From positions 682,001 through 746,000 of the forward strand of contig JAUKUA010000006.1 in assembly GCA_030549175.1 (NCBI GenBank): 64,000 nucleotides of DNA, written 5' to 3'. Each line of letters begins with the position of its first letter. Within the stretch, counting starts at the first letter, position 1. A model generated the notes under the pieces. The model was not told where the DNA came from. It saw only the letters and a program-made list of their open reading frames with translations, and did not search any database. Position numbers and translations under genes: made by a program. This document shows, one piece after another, positions 33,591-46,000 of the stretch. The DNA comes from Lasiosphaeris hirsuta. Taxonomy: Eukaryota; Ascomycota; Sordariomycetes; Sordariales; Lasiosphaeriaceae.

Positions 33591-33857
33591 AAGCTGAAAG
33601 TCGAGCTCTGGACTTGTTTGGGCATGTTTCGACACCGTTTATGTTAGTGTCCAACGTAGCTTCCCATACAAATGAGTTTAACGCAGATGTGAATAGATTT
33701 CCTCCCCAATCTTACAGATGAATTTTTGCAATCTGGAGTGACACCGTGAACTAAAGTGAAGCAAAGTGAGCCCCCCCTCCCCCTTCTCCCCAACCGCGTC
33801 TTATTTCACAGGCCGCCCGCGAAAATGAGATGATGACTCCCGAGCAAATCCCACGTT
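33591..33857. other. Short intergenic stretch
   Basis: Between the AAA fragment and the stop of the BCS1-like gene. Nothing recognised. Confidence 0.4.
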
Positions 33858-35357
33858 CTAATCTGAAACCGTAACGAGAGAATCCGTCCTCCCCATCTTC
33901 TTCCTTTCCATCCTCATTCTAGCCATCCACTGCTCCGACTTCCTTACCGCTGCACAAGCTGAGCCTCTATGTTCCAGCAAGAAGGATTGTATTTCAGCCG
34001 GGGAGAACTCCATCTCCGGCACTTTCTCAACAAATTTATGTGCAGATTGTTCAACCGCTGCGTCATCTTCTGCCGGTTTTCCCGGATCCTGGATATCACT
34101 CGTCGACTGCTTGAAGACCATGCAGAAAAGCCGAAACATCACATCCTTGTCAGCAAGTGGAAGCTCAATTCTCTTGTCTGTACGACCTGCCCGGATAAGA
34201 GCCGGATCCAGATGGTCGATATGGTTCGTCGTCATCATGAGCAGCCGGCCTTCGTGTGATGATATCCCGTCGAGAGCGTTGAGGAGGTTTGACAGGGGCA
34301 ACTTCCCTTCGGGCTTCTTGGAATTCTTCTCAGCTCGTTCGCTGTTCGTTTCGACCTGCCGAGATTGCGTCATGCTGACGGCGTCCACATCCTCCAACAG
34401 GAGGACACAACTGGAGGGAAGCTCAGTGAATAAAGTATTCAAGGAGCGGGCGTCGATGTCGGAGATGTTGAGAACGTAGACGTCCAAGTCAAAGCGCCCG
34501 GCTATCGACAAACACAAGCTAGATTTCCCAGTACCAGGCAGTCCGTAAAGCAGGTATCCTCTCCGATAAGGGATGCCGCGGTTAGTATACCACATGCGAG
34601 ATCTGGAGTTAAGGAACCCTTCGATGTCTTTCACAAGTCCTTCCTTCTCTTCCTCATTCATGACGACAGTTGAGAGTGGTCTAATACTCCTCACTTTTGT
34701 TCTTTTCCACTTGCCCTCTTGGTGCTCAAAGACAGTGGTCTTGTTATGAGTGTGCCTTAGGTACTCGTCCCGGCAATGGTCAAACAACTGCTTCAAGACA
34801 GCTGGAGATCCGAAACCCGAGATCGTAATTGCCTCCTCCTTGCGATAGCCGGCGTCCTTTTCCGTTGAGCGAAACCAGAACAAGTGGTTCTTGTAGATGA
34901 AGTAGAAAGTTCCATCCCAAGGTGAGTAGGACAGAGGTTTCTTCTGCTTTTCACTCTCGCTCCTGAATGTCCGTGTCCAGCCGACATGGGCGAGGGATGA
35001 CCGGGCCCTGTAGGCGAAGGGCTGAGAGGCTACCCAGAGGACAACCATATCATATACCTCGGTGGAATACGAGATGTGAACTGTTGAAGCTGCTAGCCAT
35101 TAGAACGTTTTATGACTCATTAAGGGAAAGGAACGCGAACCGAAATAAGTCTCAGCCAAGCCCCAGATATACCTGCAGATGTGTCTTCCTAGGAACAGCA
35201 GCAACAAGCAGACGAACAGGGGTCGAGCGCCGTTGTTCATGGACAGAACTAGCTCCATGGTGGTTATAATGCTAGTAGAGCCAGGGAGGAAGAAGTCCAA
35301 GACAGAGACTTGGGGTAGGATCGACGGAGTCGGTGTGGTGTTGTTGAGTGTCGCCAT
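33858..35357 (-). CDS. BCS1-like AAA ATPase, two exons
   Basis: AAA+ protein of the BCS1 family; the founding member sits in the mitochondrial inner membrane and exports the Rieske protein, but fungi have many paralogues of unknown role. Exons 35357-35141 and 35089-33858, joined over a 51-nt intron with an unusual donor GTTCGC; 482 residues. One transmembrane helix (PLFVCLLLLFLGRHICRYIW, about 41-60), the BCS1-specific region (VHISYSTEVYDM...YRKEEAITISGFG), Walker A GLPGTGKS (about 255-262), Walker B VLLLEDVD (about 300-307), sensor MMTTNHIDHLDPALIR and arginine finger GRTDKRIEL. A Lys/Glu-rich insertion follows Walker B. It lies in the island between RIP blocks and looks intact. Confidence 0.88.
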
Positions 35358-38270
35358 GTTGGGCTGCGCGACCAAGGCAAAAGATGAGCGCCGTACGAGG
35401 CAGTAACGGATGGTCTAGGAAGAGTGAAAGGTCACCGCTGACGAGATCTTTCACAAAGGGGATGTTTTTATAACAGATTATCCGGATCAAGAACGCATAA
35501 CAAACCTTCAAATGCAAGACACGTCAACATCGGGGTGGTGAACCCGGCAAGTCAAGGGAAACAACCACTGTCGAGCCAGCTGCTCTGCAACTGAAACCGG
35601 CTGTAAGCTCATATGCACCTATACATTTCCAACGTGGAATTCTCTCTGCGAATAGATGCGCATGATTCAGCAAGATCCCCTCAGCCCTCCAACGCCCGCT
35701 GCATGTCAGTCCGGTCGGGTTACACAGCGGAAACTGCAAGTCCCAACGCACGGGCGCGTTTTTCACTGTGAAAAATTTGCCAAGCGTCTGTGCGCAATGC
35801 TAGCGGCGTCCAGTCAGCTTGAAGAGCATAAGTGGGGGCTGTGGCATCCACATTATCTTAATGGGCCGGGCTGACATTTTCACCGTGAAAGTAACCGGCA
35901 TACACCATGCGCACATTAGCACATGTGATATTCACGGAGTCATCGTTTCTTCAGCGTACAGACCGCTCCGCCTCTGACACGGCTTGCATTGTCACCAGTA
36001 TCGACAAGGCTCTCAAAACGCAGCTTTAGGAAATACCGACACAAGTAGGAAACAGATGTGCATTTGTGGGCGAATCAGCGGCCTGGCGAAAAAGTTCAGT
36101 GAAAGGGAAGCGAAGCCCCTCATATCAGAGCTAAACAGCCATCTAGCCCTGATTGAATCGATTGTTAATAAGTCGAAATCCGTGGCCCGCCATGTTCACT
36201 ACGACATCAAAGCAAAGTCCAAGCGATCAATGAAGCGCTTAAATGATATGAAAGAGAACAGCGGAAGGCGATTTCGCTAGCGACTGTAAGATAACTAGGC
36301 ACCGTCACTAATGGTATCGAGCCTCTACTCGCCCTTCTCGCCTGCCTGCACGTCTTCCGGCCCGTCGAGGCGGACGCGGACGCGCGACGCACCCCGCCAC
36401 GCCCCAACGCCTACGCCGCGTCGACAGCCTCGTCAACGACCTCGTCCGCGACCTTACTAGTATGCTTGCCTTCGCCATAGCCGACGGCCGCATGGTCCGT
36501 TGGTGACGAAGTCGACGGTGCTCGCCAGAGCGGCTTCCAAGTCCTCGCCGTCGGCGCCGCCACACTCCGTGGACTGGCGATCGCGGGGCCGGTGCGAGCG
36601 GGTACCGCAACTCCTCAGTTTTCCACGTCGGACCTTACGGCTTGACACACTCTCAGTCTTGCTATCGAGGTAGCCACCGACCATTCTTCAATAACACAAG
36701 GCGATACGACGCATCCCGTCGTCCGAATTCCCCATCCATGAAAACCCACTGTTGCGAGACCGGAGTGGGTCGGTACAGGCAAGATTGGCCAAATGCCTGA
36801 GCGGCCGATCCACACCGCCCACAATTCTGCCGTGACAAGTGCGTCAAGATCGCGGTGCAAGCAATCGCGAATCTTCACCTTTTCCCGCTCGAACACTGGC
36901 GAGTTGCCAATTCCGCCGCATCCGTCCCTCGACATAGCGCGCCGGACGCGCCGCACTCACGCATCTGCGCAAAAGTTCATTTTTCCGAATGTAAACAGCA
37001 CTTGCAGCGACCCGACGCCCGCGTCTCGACAGCACCATCGGACAAACCAGCATCTCTATACGCTTTCAACAGATTCAGAAGCTCGGCCTCAACCCTTTGA
37101 CAGTACAGCAGAGCGGTAATCCAGTCAAGGAAGCAAGCCTCCGAAAGAGATGACTAGCGCTGCGATGAGGAAGCTGGCCAAGCTGAGGGAAGAGCGTGGA
37201 AAGAGCGTGGAGCCGCCAAGAAGCGCAACGATGAGTGGATTTCGGGCATGCTCAATCTCACCTCATTAAGGAGGATGTCCATGCAAAGGCCTCGGTGACA
37301 AAGTCTAATGACAGTACTGTGCCGCCGGACGATCCCTCCCAAGAGGAGATGGTACGCTCAACTGAATTCCTCTCTCAAACGATTTTGGCCCGCAGAAACG
37401 CCATCACACTGCAATGGCGTTCGTCCGCCTCCGATGACGGAACGGATGGCGAACTATCCTCGGCACAGCTCCGCATCCCCATGGAAATCTACTCCTTCTC
37501 TGCGCAAGCCTTGACCGCCCCTTGTCCCGTATTGCTCTCGACAAAATCCTCTACGCCGACAATCCCCTACCGTACCCGGGCTGAACTTGCCAAAGTAAAC
37601 CAAGCACATAGCGTCCACTTGTCCGCCTTCCAATCGGCCAGACCCCGCCCTGTTCTCGACAGCCACCCTCCACAGCCTCGAACTTGCCTCGGTCCTGCTC
37701 AGACGCCGGTGGTTCCGCTACATTCTTCCCCTCCTACCGCCGCATAAGCGAGCCGGGCACCGGACGAAGGGCCCAAGAAACAAGAACTGGGTCTGGACAT
37801 CGAGTCTTAGGCGCCCGATGAGGAACAATGGTACGCGCCACCCAAGGCGGTGCGCCGTCGAGAGACAAGGCGTTGACGTCATCATCACTTGGTAGATGGC
37901 CGCCCCCGGGAAAAGCCTGATGCCTTTCCGCACCAACACCTCGACCGAGGCAGCGCTCATCCAGCGTCCCGTCTCAAGCTCCTTGACACAGCCTTTTGAC
38001 ACCCCTCTATGACCTTCCCGTGATGTCCGACGCCACTCGCAAGCCTAACCTTCTCTCGACAGCCTCGCCTCGCTCCCGCCAGTGCTGGCGACGAGCCTGC
38101 CGACAACGAAAATTTCCACACCCCCACCTCCCCTTCGGCAACAACCACCACACGTCGACGGCGCGCTCTCCTCTTCCGGACCAAACGTTGGCACCAGGAA
38201 CGAAAACTTGGGGAGAAACCCCCAACTGGCGCGTGTGATGCAGTCATCGCTGCTGGACGACCCGGTAGGA
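35358..38270. other. Unassigned 2.9 kb, no confident gene
   Basis: Normal GC, many short frames. A + frame at 35984-36280 ends in a helical, charged stretch (FSEREAKPLISELNSHLALI...), possibly the end of a gene, but has no recognised domain. The GC-rich part 36300-38250 has long overlapping open frames on both strands typical of high GC, none with a domain. A short segment at about 37520-37575 resembles 46525-46590, suggesting degenerate repeat DNA. Confidence 0.4.
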
Positions 38271-39981
38271 TCACGAAGGCTTGGCCGCCATGGTCCCTTG
38301 GAGGTCGGCATTTTCTTTACGCTCCCACCTGCTTAGTGTCCCGCGCTGTATCGCCGGCAGAGGCGACCTGGACAACCTCACTGGCGCTAGCTGTTGTCGT
38401 CGGCTCCGCCCTCGGCGCCTTGACCTTGGCCTTGGTGGAGGGACTGCAATCTGTGGAGCGGACGGCGTGAAAGTTACCGGCTGAGGTGTTACCAGCGTCA
38501 CCTGGTCCAGGATCGGTGGGATCCTGTTGATTGGGGTGCTTAATCCCTCGCCGTTGAAACGTGTCACTAGCATCTGCGCTGCAGACGCCCTGTGGTCCGG
38601 ATTCATTTCCCCCATTACTCTGAGACCCTTGATCCAGTCGTCGCTGCTCAACGAGGCAAACACGACATCAAGTATTTGGTCGTAGTCTTCAAAAAGAGGC
38701 TCTCGGTTTCGGAAGCCATTGGTATCCCGGACCCAGAACATGGTCATATACAATGAATATATATCGGACTTAGGGGTCGACTTTTCCATTCGCACCACTT
38801 CGGGAGCCATATACACGATTGTGCCTGCGCGGCCGTGAATGCGGAAAGCATTGTCGCATAGCTCCAAATCGCAGATTTCAACATGATATGAGGTTTGCCC
38901 TTGAGGCCCCTCGACAGGCCGGTAGAGTATATTTTCGGGCTTGATATCTCGGTGGACAAGGCCATGGTGGGCGAGGTAGTCGAGACCCTGGAGCGACTGC
39001 TTCAAAATATCTTCAATGACGGGATCAGGTAGAGCCTTGAGAGCTGTAAAAAGGGTTCTGAGTGACCCCTCGAGTAACCCCGTGAAGAGCTCATACTGTC
39101 CAATAGCCCGGTTGTGGCCGAACAACTCGACGATATGCACCTAGACTAGATGAGCATTCATAGGCTAATCTGTGGTCAAGTGGGGAACTTACGTGGTCAA
39201 GACGTTCGAGCATCTCGACCTCGGTCTTGACAGCAAGGCGGAGGGCGCTCCGCTCACTCTCAGTTGCTTGTCTGGGGATTTGTATAATCTTGACCGCCAT
39301 GTGCTTGCCTGAATCCACATTGATTGCCTTGTACACTTTCCCAGACTTCCCTTCCCCAAGCGGGACACTGTCCTTTATAAAATATCGAATAAGTGAAGTG
39401 CCCGTTGCTGGCGTATGAGTCCGGGTCTCTCGCCGAGATGGCTGCTCAGTTTCGGCAGCGCCCAAGGTCCTGGCTAGCTTAGGATTGGGGGGGACGAGCG
39501 GTGAATCCTCGAGTTTTTTGGGGTCTCTGTCCCACCAAACCAGCTTGAATTTGACTAGGTCGCGATAAGTGCCGCCCATACCGATGACGACGTTGACGTT
39601 TGGTGCAACTACCACCTGCCGAGGACGACAATCACGCTCTAAGGGGAACAGCGCAGCGCCCTCAGAACCAAAGACTTGGGTTGTCGCGTGAAATGATCGG
39701 TCACAGAGCAGAATAGCCTTGGAGTCGTCGTCAATCTCAAAGCTGCACTGTATCTTCGAGACACTCGGGCAGTCGATAAAGATGCCGCCATCCCGTCCCA
39801 ATGTCTCCAATGTCTGGTGGGTCCGGGTCCGGATGTTGATGCCTACATCGATTCCGACTTTGCCGTCGGGACCCACGGAAGTCAAGGGTTCATTCACCGG
39901 ATCATGGACACTGTTGGAGGCAAGCGGGTTTAGCGGATAGAGAGTAAAAATGGCAAGCTTGTGTGGGGGGCTGGAAGGCAT
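38271..39981 (-). CDS. FHA-like plus protein kinase (RAD53/CHK2-like layout), two exons
   Basis: Exons 39981-39193 and 39140-38271, intron 52 nt (GTAAGT...TAG); 552 residues. N-terminal about 35-150 is FHA-like: LGRDGGIFID, then SKIQCSFEID where FHA domains have SRxHxxI, and later strands. The kinase domain follows: Gly-loop GEGKSGKV (209-216), MAVKII with the ATP Lys at 231, HRDIKPEN (326-333), then CDLEL where the DFG should be, and MAPEVV. The basic C-terminal tail (SRRRGRSRRQQ) may be nuclear. The Asp of DFG is kept but Phe-Gly is Leu-Glu, so activity may be altered. An in-frame ATG at 40101 would add 40 residues unlike the family; 39981 preferred. Confidence 0.82.
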
Positions 39982-40353
39982 CGTACAGCCGGGAAAAAAA
40001 GTCCGAGAAACGAAGGAGTCACAACTACCCAAAATTCCTGTTACCAGGTACTTTGGGTGGACTGCACGCTTTATACAAGTCGTCAAACGCGTCTTTGGCA
40101 TCTGTCAATGGGTTGCTGAAACCCTTCATCCAATCGATACCGAATCAATGTATCCAGGGAGAACAGCTGGCGGCCCATCGAGTTTCAGCTGCAGACTTGG
40201 GCCAACACGCGCTGCACTGCCACACCTTTGCCGCCGCCAGCGACCCAAACGCGGCCCGCCGGCAGAATAAAGCGGTGAGCAGACACCACGACCGACCGAC
40301 CGTCCGCTTGGAAGGCCAAACAGCATGCAGCTGCGACATCATCCATCTCAGCC

Positions 40354-41289
40354 ATGGCCTTACGATCCCGCGACATCGAAAGGATCAGTGCCGTTCTTCA
40401 GTCACTCGCAAATGATGGGCATCGTCTAAATGGCGAACGAGAATGGTTCGAAAACCCGCCAGAGCCGTCGCCACCCGGAATCGCGACGCGTGGACCGAGC
40501 CTAACACCACTCCCACCGGATGAGCAGGAGAAGATGGACCATGCGACACGGATGTTTCAATTAACGGAGAGAGCTTCTCTTGCTCGACCCTTTCACCAAT
40601 TCCGCCACGAGGTCCTCCTGGAGCAGCATCGAATATGGCGAGCAGAGGAAGACAAACCCCTGAACACTATGACACCGAATTATCGTCAAGATGAGGCTAG
40701 GAAGGTTGTTAAGGCGCGCTGGATTGAGCAGGGTATTTGGTCGCGACGCTGGAAAACAGAGGCGGGCGACACCTGGAAGCACGAAAGCAAGAAAGAGTTT
40801 GCAGCCTCTCGCCCATTTTACCGGTTTTCATACGAGCTAGAACGCGAGCGCCACGCACTACTCGCAGAGGAGGCTGAGATCGTCCCTGACATCAACACGA
40901 GAGCCTACAACAGAGTGAAGCAGCGGTGGATAGAGATAGGATATTGGAACGAGGCTTGGGGCGTTTTACCCGGCATGTCTTGGCTGTATGAAGATCTACC
41001 TGACAACAACAACCCGCCGGTTGCCGCGTCGCTATCCCAGGGCAATGAGACGGGTGAGAAGGGTGGGCGGGCAGCAGAATCTACAGCGGCACGCAGGAAC
41101 AAACCACCGGCCAAGAAGCGGGCAAAAGGACTTGCCACCCAGGACAGAGGAGAACAACGGCAAAGCCCAAGATTGGTTGCCAGGGAAGCAAGTCATAGGG
41201 CACGAGGCAAGACTGGTCAGGCGAGTTCGAATGTTACGAAGAAGCTTGTGAATAATAAAGCGAAGAGAGTAAGGAGCGGCGGGCAGTGA
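40354..41289 (+). CDS. Uncharacterised protein with two copies of an aromatic/Arg-rich motif
   Basis: Single-exon gene, 311 residues. I do not recognise the family. Two related segments, about 78-143 and 152-213, share RPF(H/Y)xF, (E)xxExHxxxxxE, then VK(A/Q)RWIExGxW(S/N)xxW and a Trp about ten residues on, so a unit of about 65 residues was duplicated. The last 90 residues are Lys/Arg/Ala-rich with RRNKPPAKKRAKG and QSPRLV, suggesting a nuclear or nucleic-acid-binding tail. Divergent from the FHA/kinase gene, with 372 bp between starts. Confidence 0.7.
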   Translation: MALRSRDIERISAVLQSLANDGHRLNGEREWFENPPEPSPPGIATRGPSLTPLPPDEQEKMDHATRMFQLTERASLARPFHQFRHEVLLEQHRIWRAEEDKPLNTMTPNYRQDEARKVVKARWIEQGIWSRRWKTEAGDTWKHESKKEFAASRPFYRFSYELERERHALLAEEAEIVPDINTRAYNRVKQRWIEIGYWNEAWGVLPGMSWLYEDLPDNNNPPVAASLSQGNETGEKGGRAAESTAARRNKPPAKKRAKGLATQDRGEQRQSPRLVAREASHRARGKTGQASSNVTKKLVNNKAKRVRSGGQ

Positions 41290-41347
41290 TCAATAATGTA
41301 ATTTAGGTATTGAGGGGTTTTGTGCGATAGTAAAAAGCGGCATTGGT

Positions 41348-43057
41348 TCAGCATAACTTGTACTTTGCCAACTCCCTTTTCCCATCCTCCCACTCCTTAA
41401 GGATTTGCCCGTCCATATAACCATCAATGTAAACATCACCTACAACCCTCCATTCTTCAAGTCCACTCCGCCGTAACAGAACGGGCGTGTAGCAGCCAAG
41501 TGGGATGACAACGATATCTCCAGGAACCATAAGCCCCGATCCCATACCAATGAGGTTGCATTTGGTGAGGCAGAGACAGCGCCCTCTCATGCGCCTGCCG
41601 CAGGTATCTTCCACGACAGTGAACCGTGACTCGAGGGGCATGATGGATCTGTTCTTTGCATGCTTGATAAGTTCGTTATCAAGCGGGATAGTGCGCAAGT
41701 GTTGCTGTTGCAGGGAAGAGAAAGCGTGATAGCAGATGTCTGGCCAGCAGCTTTCGTAGGGCGGCGGCACTTGACGCACGCACAGGGCCCTGCAGAATGC
41801 TTCACGGGTGCTCTGGCTCCGGAGGACCTGATTCCTATCAAGCATAGCCCGTGCGTGACAAAACGCTACAAGGAAGTCGTCTAGTCGGCAGGCTGTACCA
41901 ACAGCAATGCCGTGATCCTTGACTGTATCAAGATATATAGCGGAGATGGTAAGTTTGTTCCGTCGCTCTGAAAAACAGAATTCGGCTTCTGTGTTGGGAG
42001 CTGCGTCGAACTGGTATGATAGCCCCAGGGAAGACGCAGGAGGAACAAGCGACCAGTCCGGAACCCAACTGGGCATATGTGTAGCGCCAACGTTTGGGAA
42101 CGCCTCGCACACAACGTCACAACGCTTTGTTGTCGAAAGTTCATAATCGACAACATCAGTGAATACCTCTTTGACGGTCCGACTGTAGTCTGGAGTGAGT
42201 GCCGTGATGTCGGGAAGCACACCAAGGAGTCCAAACACTTTGTCTCGAGGGTCGGATGCCAGGTTCTCCCTACAGGTGCGTAGGACCCTGAGCAGACCTG
42301 ATCGTGGCCATCTTGGGTCAGGAAAGCTGCCTGGCCCACACCAGGCAAGTGCATCGGAGAAGCTGCGCTGTGTCTTGTTGCTGCTGCCTGGAAAGCGGCA
42401 GTCCAAGAAGCTGTGGTGTTGCTTAAATACCGCATTGGCCTTCCAATACACGTCCCAAGGGAGTGTTGACGAACCGCAGTAGACGTCGATCCTGGCGGCA
42501 TTCAGAACTTCCTGGACCACCCAAAGCCTCTTCCAGTAAGGCCGCTCGAATAGCGAGACCAAAGCAGCAACTTGGCTGCCATCCCGGATTAGGGCAGCAA
42601 CCTCCTCCTGCGTCTGCATACAGCCCTGTCCGGCAGCCTCTGCCACAAGCTTGAGGAAGCGCACAGCTAGTTGGGAATCCTCCTCTTCAGGGCCAAGCCA
42701 GATAGCAACGGATGTCGCATTCTTGTATATGTAGGCCATCTTCTTGACTTGAGACGACCTCTCTTCTTGGCTTGGTTGGTTTATACACACAGCATCCGCC
42801 CACACAATGATGTCTTCCTTGCAACTCCGCAGAGCATCGAGCGCACCATGAAGACTCCTAGTAACTCGGGCCTCGACGCTGCTGATAATGATATTCTCGG
42901 TGTCTCTGGGATCGCCCCATGCGTAAGAGATGGCGACATACGGAGGAGGATGGTCAAGAGAGGCGTGAAACAATTCGCACGAGATCGTCGACATCTTCTT
43001 AGAATGGACGCGGAGGAGCCTGAACTCATTTTGCCCGAGTTCGTCGTAACAGAGCAT
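41348..43057 (-). CDS. HET-domain (heterokaryon incompatibility) protein
   Basis: Uninterrupted frame of 569 residues. The HET domain (about 40-190) shows YVAISYAWGD, VWADAVCINQPSQEERSSQV, IYKNATSVAIWLGPEEED and then FERPYWKRLWVVQEV, all in order. The remainder holds the usual poorly conserved tail with SDPRDKVFGLLGV and PSWVPDWS. HET proteins trigger death of incompatible fused hyphae; effector use in innate-type recognition is known for the family. Intact and expressed-looking, unlike the HET relic in RIP block 2. Start ATG at 43057; a short upstream exon cannot be excluded. Confidence 0.9.
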   Translation of the reverse strand: MLCYDELGQNEFRLLRVHSKKMSTISCELFHASLDHPPPYVAISYAWGDPRDTENIIISSVEARVTRSLHGALDALRSCKEDIIVWADAVCINQPSQEERSSQVKKMAYIYKNATSVAIWLGPEEEDSQLAVRFLKLVAEAAGQGCMQTQEEVAALIRDGSQVAALVSLFERPYWKRLWVVQEVLNAARIDVYCGSSTLPWDVYWKANAVFKQHHSFLDCRFPGSSNKTQRSFSDALAWCGPGSFPDPRWPRSGLLRVLRTCRENLASDPRDKVFGLLGVLPDITALTPDYSRTVKEVFTDVVDYELSTTKRCDVVCEAFPNVGATHMPSWVPDWSLVPPASSLGLSYQFDAAPNTEAEFCFSERRNKLTISAIYLDTVKDHGIAVGTACRLDDFLVAFCHARAMLDRNQVLRSQSTREAFCRALCVRQVPPPYESCWPDICYHAFSSLQQQHLRTIPLDNELIKHAKNRSIMPLESRFTVVEDTCGRRMRGRCLCLTKCNLIGMGSGLMVPGDIVVIPLGCYTPVLLRRSGLEEWRVVGDVYIDGYMDGQILKEWEDGKRELAKYKLC

Positions 43058-46000
43058 ATTGGTGCCGCGAGTCGTTTTGATGCAATCGGAGATATTGGAA
43101 TGGTGGCACGGCGCCTCTCAAGATGAGGCGGTTCCGCTGAGGATGTTGAAGCGAGCGATGCCGGGGAATTTGAGACCCGGGGCTAGGAACCGTAAGAGTG
43201 CAGGAACGTCTTCTAGCACGGCCTGTAATCAAGTGTGTCTGCGGTCGTGATGAGAACTTTCGCTCTGGAGAAGGATCTTGCCAGGAGTGCTCCCGGAGTG
43301 AACGAGTGTCGCCTAGGAGCCCTCCTCACCGGCTTCGTGCATACGCCACAGCGCAAGCTGTGACGAGGATTACATCTCCAACTGCCCGCATTGGGCTCTT
43401 CACCGACACATCTGCTGCTGCAAACCCCGACAGGAGGATTCTGGAGCCGCTTTCGAACGCCTTCACTCGCTTTCCGCCACGTCAAGATAGTCACCCAACC
43501 AAACTAGGAGGCCCGCTCGCATGCAGATGGGGGTAGAATGCCCTTGACTTATCTGGAAGCGCTAGCCGCTGTAGTTTTCATGATGTCGGAGTCAAAATTT
43601 CTCCTATTGATCAGGAAGCTTCCCCAAGCCTACGATCTGGTAGCGTCCACAACACTAAATCTACGGTAGCACTCTCCGTGATATCCCAAGCTCTTGGCTC
43701 TTAGTGCGGTGCGCTGTCTCGGATGTCTGCGTACCCAGTGTAGAATCTGCTGGAGATTGGGCGGCGCGAGGCCAGCGGGTCGGACCGTATAGTAGCGGTG
43801 GGACACTCCGCAGTAACCTGGGTTTGTGCGGAAGTGGGAAGACCCTGGTCTCGGGTAAGGCACTATCCATGGGTGCGATTCCGAAGGCAAATGTCGGCAC
43901 GGTTGTGGGAGCGCGGCAACTTGCAGAAGTTGGCTTGCACGTGAGCCTTCCGAGCCAACAAGTTGTCGAAGTTGCGATGGTGTAGGCCAGGGGCCTTTGT
44001 GGGTACAGGCCAGGTACCAAAGGAGGTCTTGGTCACAGCCAGTCCCCTCAGCGGCTAGTGCCCGGGATGAGACCCTCAATGCGTCGGCTCTGACAGACCC
44101 CCTCTGGCAGCCCGTTGATCGGAAGGGTCTCATGAGCAGGCTAGCAAAGATAGTGTCTAAAGCTGCCTGGTGCTGGCGGCTTCGTCGAAGAGTTGTAATT
44201 GAGTGTGCGCGGAGCTTCCAGCCGAGCGGCCGGCAGTTTCCGCAATACCATGTCCCGCAGCTTCCCGCTGCATACGTGTGCCGAGGCGCACTAGTGTTGA
44301 CGCTCAGCAGATTCCCGGTTAGCCTATCCGTCGCATGTCTCACTTCACGTAATCTACCTTGGCAGCGACCAAGAGCATGCCATCAACTGCAACGCATCGC
44401 CATCTCGTCTCTTGTGCCAAGTTTTGGTCCCGAAGAGTTCCATGAAGCTCGGCCATCCTCGACACTTGACAATGCGCCCTCCCGAGCCTTCGAGACTCAG
44501 TGGCAAAACAAAGAAGCGCGACGCTTTGCCCGACCTACCTCTTTCGCATCCGAACCGTTACCCCGCATTAGGTCACGCAACCGCTCCGTCGTCATCATCC
44601 CGCGCACGAGGCTAGTTGCCGCTGGCCCCTCTTACTCGCCCCGTCTCGAAACGCAGTGGATTCGTCGAGTCGCGGCATGTCTCGAAGATATCGCTCGTGT
44701 GCCTCGACAAGACCTACACAACCTAGCGGTTAGCTAAGTGACAGAGCTAGTGACTTGGCCGCACGTGCTGGTGTGGAAGAGGTGAACTGGTTTAACACCC
44801 GTGGCAGCATCGTGGCCATGACTACGAGATGCTCAAGGTCGGGGATCAGGATCGCCTGCCCGCCTCTGGACGCCCGTGGCTGCCCCTCTACGAGCAAGCA
44901 GTGTACTTCGCTTCGTTCGGCGGCGAGCGGGCTCACGGACAGTTTTCTGGCTTCCGTCGACCATCCCATAACCCCTTCATGCAGCAGATTCTCGTCCACA
45001 AACGGGGTTTCATCTAGCTTGCTGTGTACCAGATAGCGATGGCGGTGAGGTAGACTCGTGTAACAGAAGGCCTCGCGGATGATCTCCGCTACATTCTGGA
45101 AGGCCTTGCTTGCATCTGGAACTTCCATTCACCTATTACTCCCCAAAAACCCCCTTCCACACGCATGTCATGACAGAATTGTGAAGGCAGTGTAGCCGGC
45201 GCCGTCCGCTCCGAGTCCCTGTCTTCACCAGCAGCAGTGCTCCCAGACCGGGGCGCCAAGACGGCTCGTTAGGGGAAGTAAACAGATAGGTTAACCTTAA
45301 CCCTGACATGCCGGCCAGCGTTGCTTTTCGCCGAAGGACGAGAATAGGGGCTGCGATGGAGATAGTGACAAAGACGGCCAAGGCACAATAGCTTCGGGCT
45401 CCTCCAGCCAGCTTCCTTCCACACTAGGCCGCTGTCGAGGTAGGCCCTACTGGTCAGGTTCCCCAGCAACGCTATGTATCTTATCGCTTATCGCTTATCG
45501 CTTATCGCTTATCTCTGTCAACCACCCTGAAACAAGTAACGTCTCGCCAACTGCAACACAGCTAGCCCTCGTCGTTGTCGGTCATCACTGCCGCCCTCAT
45601 GCTATGCCGCCATGACGCCGCCCTGTCACCGCACGACGTGGCATTTGACCGCCTCCGCAGCCAGTGAGTGTTTCCTGCTCGTGCCTCGTCCCGGACACCC
45701 ATCTCATACGACAGGCGAACCAGCTCGAGAACCAACCCAATCTGCCCATGACCTACCCAGCGAGCCCGAACGATGCGATTCATGCCTCTACAGCTGCAGA
45801 AGCACAATCCGCTCACGGCGAAGGGGAAAACTGAACCTCCTTAGCAGTATGGTAAGCTTAGACTTGGTCAAGCTCACCAGCCAAGGCTTGGCGGATGTAG
45901 TTTTGGCGTTCTTGCTACGGTGGTACAGGCTTTTCGTCAAGTATCGCTTTCGACCCGCGCCCTCGTGGACCGCCTCGATTAGAATCAGCCTGCCACGGCG

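Noticed and set aside
40099..40101. Upstream ATG as start of the FHA/kinase gene
   Set aside because: It would add 40 residues with no FHA resemblance; the ATG at 39981 gives a normal N-terminus.
43630..44737. Overlapping long frames of 237 (-) and 246 (+) codons
   Set aside because: They overlap each other in opposite directions, lack domains and lie in probable old repeat DNA.
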